From Lentisphaeria bacterium (lineage in GTDB: Bacteria > Verrucomicrobiota > Lentisphaeria > Victivallales > UBA1829): a stretch of DNA of 5,687 bases. This document shows, one piece after another, positions 5,596-5,687 of this stretch; the first letter of the stretch is position 1; every line of letters begins with the position of its first letter. The position numbers were made by a program, and so were the translations under genes. The DNA is taken from NCBI GenBank assembly GCA_019408975.1, contig DXVA01000287.1, positions 1-5,687 on the forward strand, in the 5' to 3' direction. The notes beneath the pieces were generated by a model. That model did no database searches. It was not told the origin of the DNA and saw only the letters and a list, made by a program, of their open reading frames with translations.

Positions 5596-5687
5596 TTACC
5601 CCCGGAAGAATAATTTTGAATCACTGCCGATAAATCCGACCTGAAGAATGTTAAAGACTTTTTCCGTTTCCACCCTCACACCTCTAT
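5596..5687 (-). CDS. Possible 3' end of an unidentified minus-strand gene, truncated by the window edge
   Basis: One minus-strand frame is open from the right edge for 29 codons and ends at a TAA (5598-5596), 54 bases before the minus-strand terminator. The tail includes VETEKVFNILQVGF and ends in KLFFRG. I do not recognise a family. The terminator shows that some gene comes from this side. However, a second frame ends in Glu-Val-stop at 5678-5676 and could instead be the true C-terminus, with 135 bases to the terminator. Treat the frame as provisional. Confidence 0.35.
   Translation of the reverse strand, partial: RGVRVETEKVFNILQVGFIGSDSKLFFRG

Noticed and set aside
5450..5644. 64-codon plus-strand open frame near the right end
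   Set aside because: It reads straight through the 18-bp terminator hairpin, lacks a ribosome binding site, and has no family resemblance.

Overview
The window looks like chromosomal DNA from a Lentisphaerota bacterium, probably a Victivallis-type gut saccharolytic organism. This is inferred from three things: a short pseudopilin-like protein with an N-terminal FTLIELLVVIAIIAIL segment and a C-terminal H-X9-DG motif (a family hugely expanded in Lentisphaerota and Planctomycetota), a large secreted glycoside hydrolase next to it, and fairly balanced base composition. No marker gene is present, so the taxonomy is an inference.

Layout, left to right. Positions 1-88 hold the tail of a possible terminator from an upstream gene and an AT-rich promoter region. 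A 231-residue pseudopilin/H-X9-DG protein follows (89-784). A 170-base gap carries a weak promoter candidate and a short inverted repeat just ahead of the next start. A 959-residue secreted GH42-like glycoside hydrolase then spans 955-3834. The next gap (3835-4016) is densely packed: an intrinsic terminator, a perfect 20-bp palindrome, and a good sigma70-like promoter with a strong ribosome binding site. These drive a 404-residue iron-dependent alcohol dehydrogenase (4017-5231), which ends in a very strong hairpin terminator. The last 370 bases contain no complete gene. They hold a hairpin-rich repeat-like island and a long-stem terminator facing the other way, and probably the 3' end of a minus-strand gene entering from the right.

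How the genes work together. The pseudopilin and the hydrolase are adjacent and co-oriented, which suggests an envelope-associated polysaccharide or glycoside utilisation locus. The alcohol dehydrogenase has its own promoter and terminator and is probably an independent fermentative or redox enzyme. It could also reduce aldehydes released in sugar breakdown. A shared TTGCAACA core upstream of both the hydrolase and the dehydrogenase hints at, but does not prove, a common regulator.

I found no CRISPR array, tRNA, rRNA, insertion sequence or defence system. The most notable signals are the hydrolase's apparent lack of the canonical GH42 acid/base Asn-Glu pair, the pseudopilin's missing Gly at the cleavage site, the paired palindromes, and the structured intergenic element near the right end.
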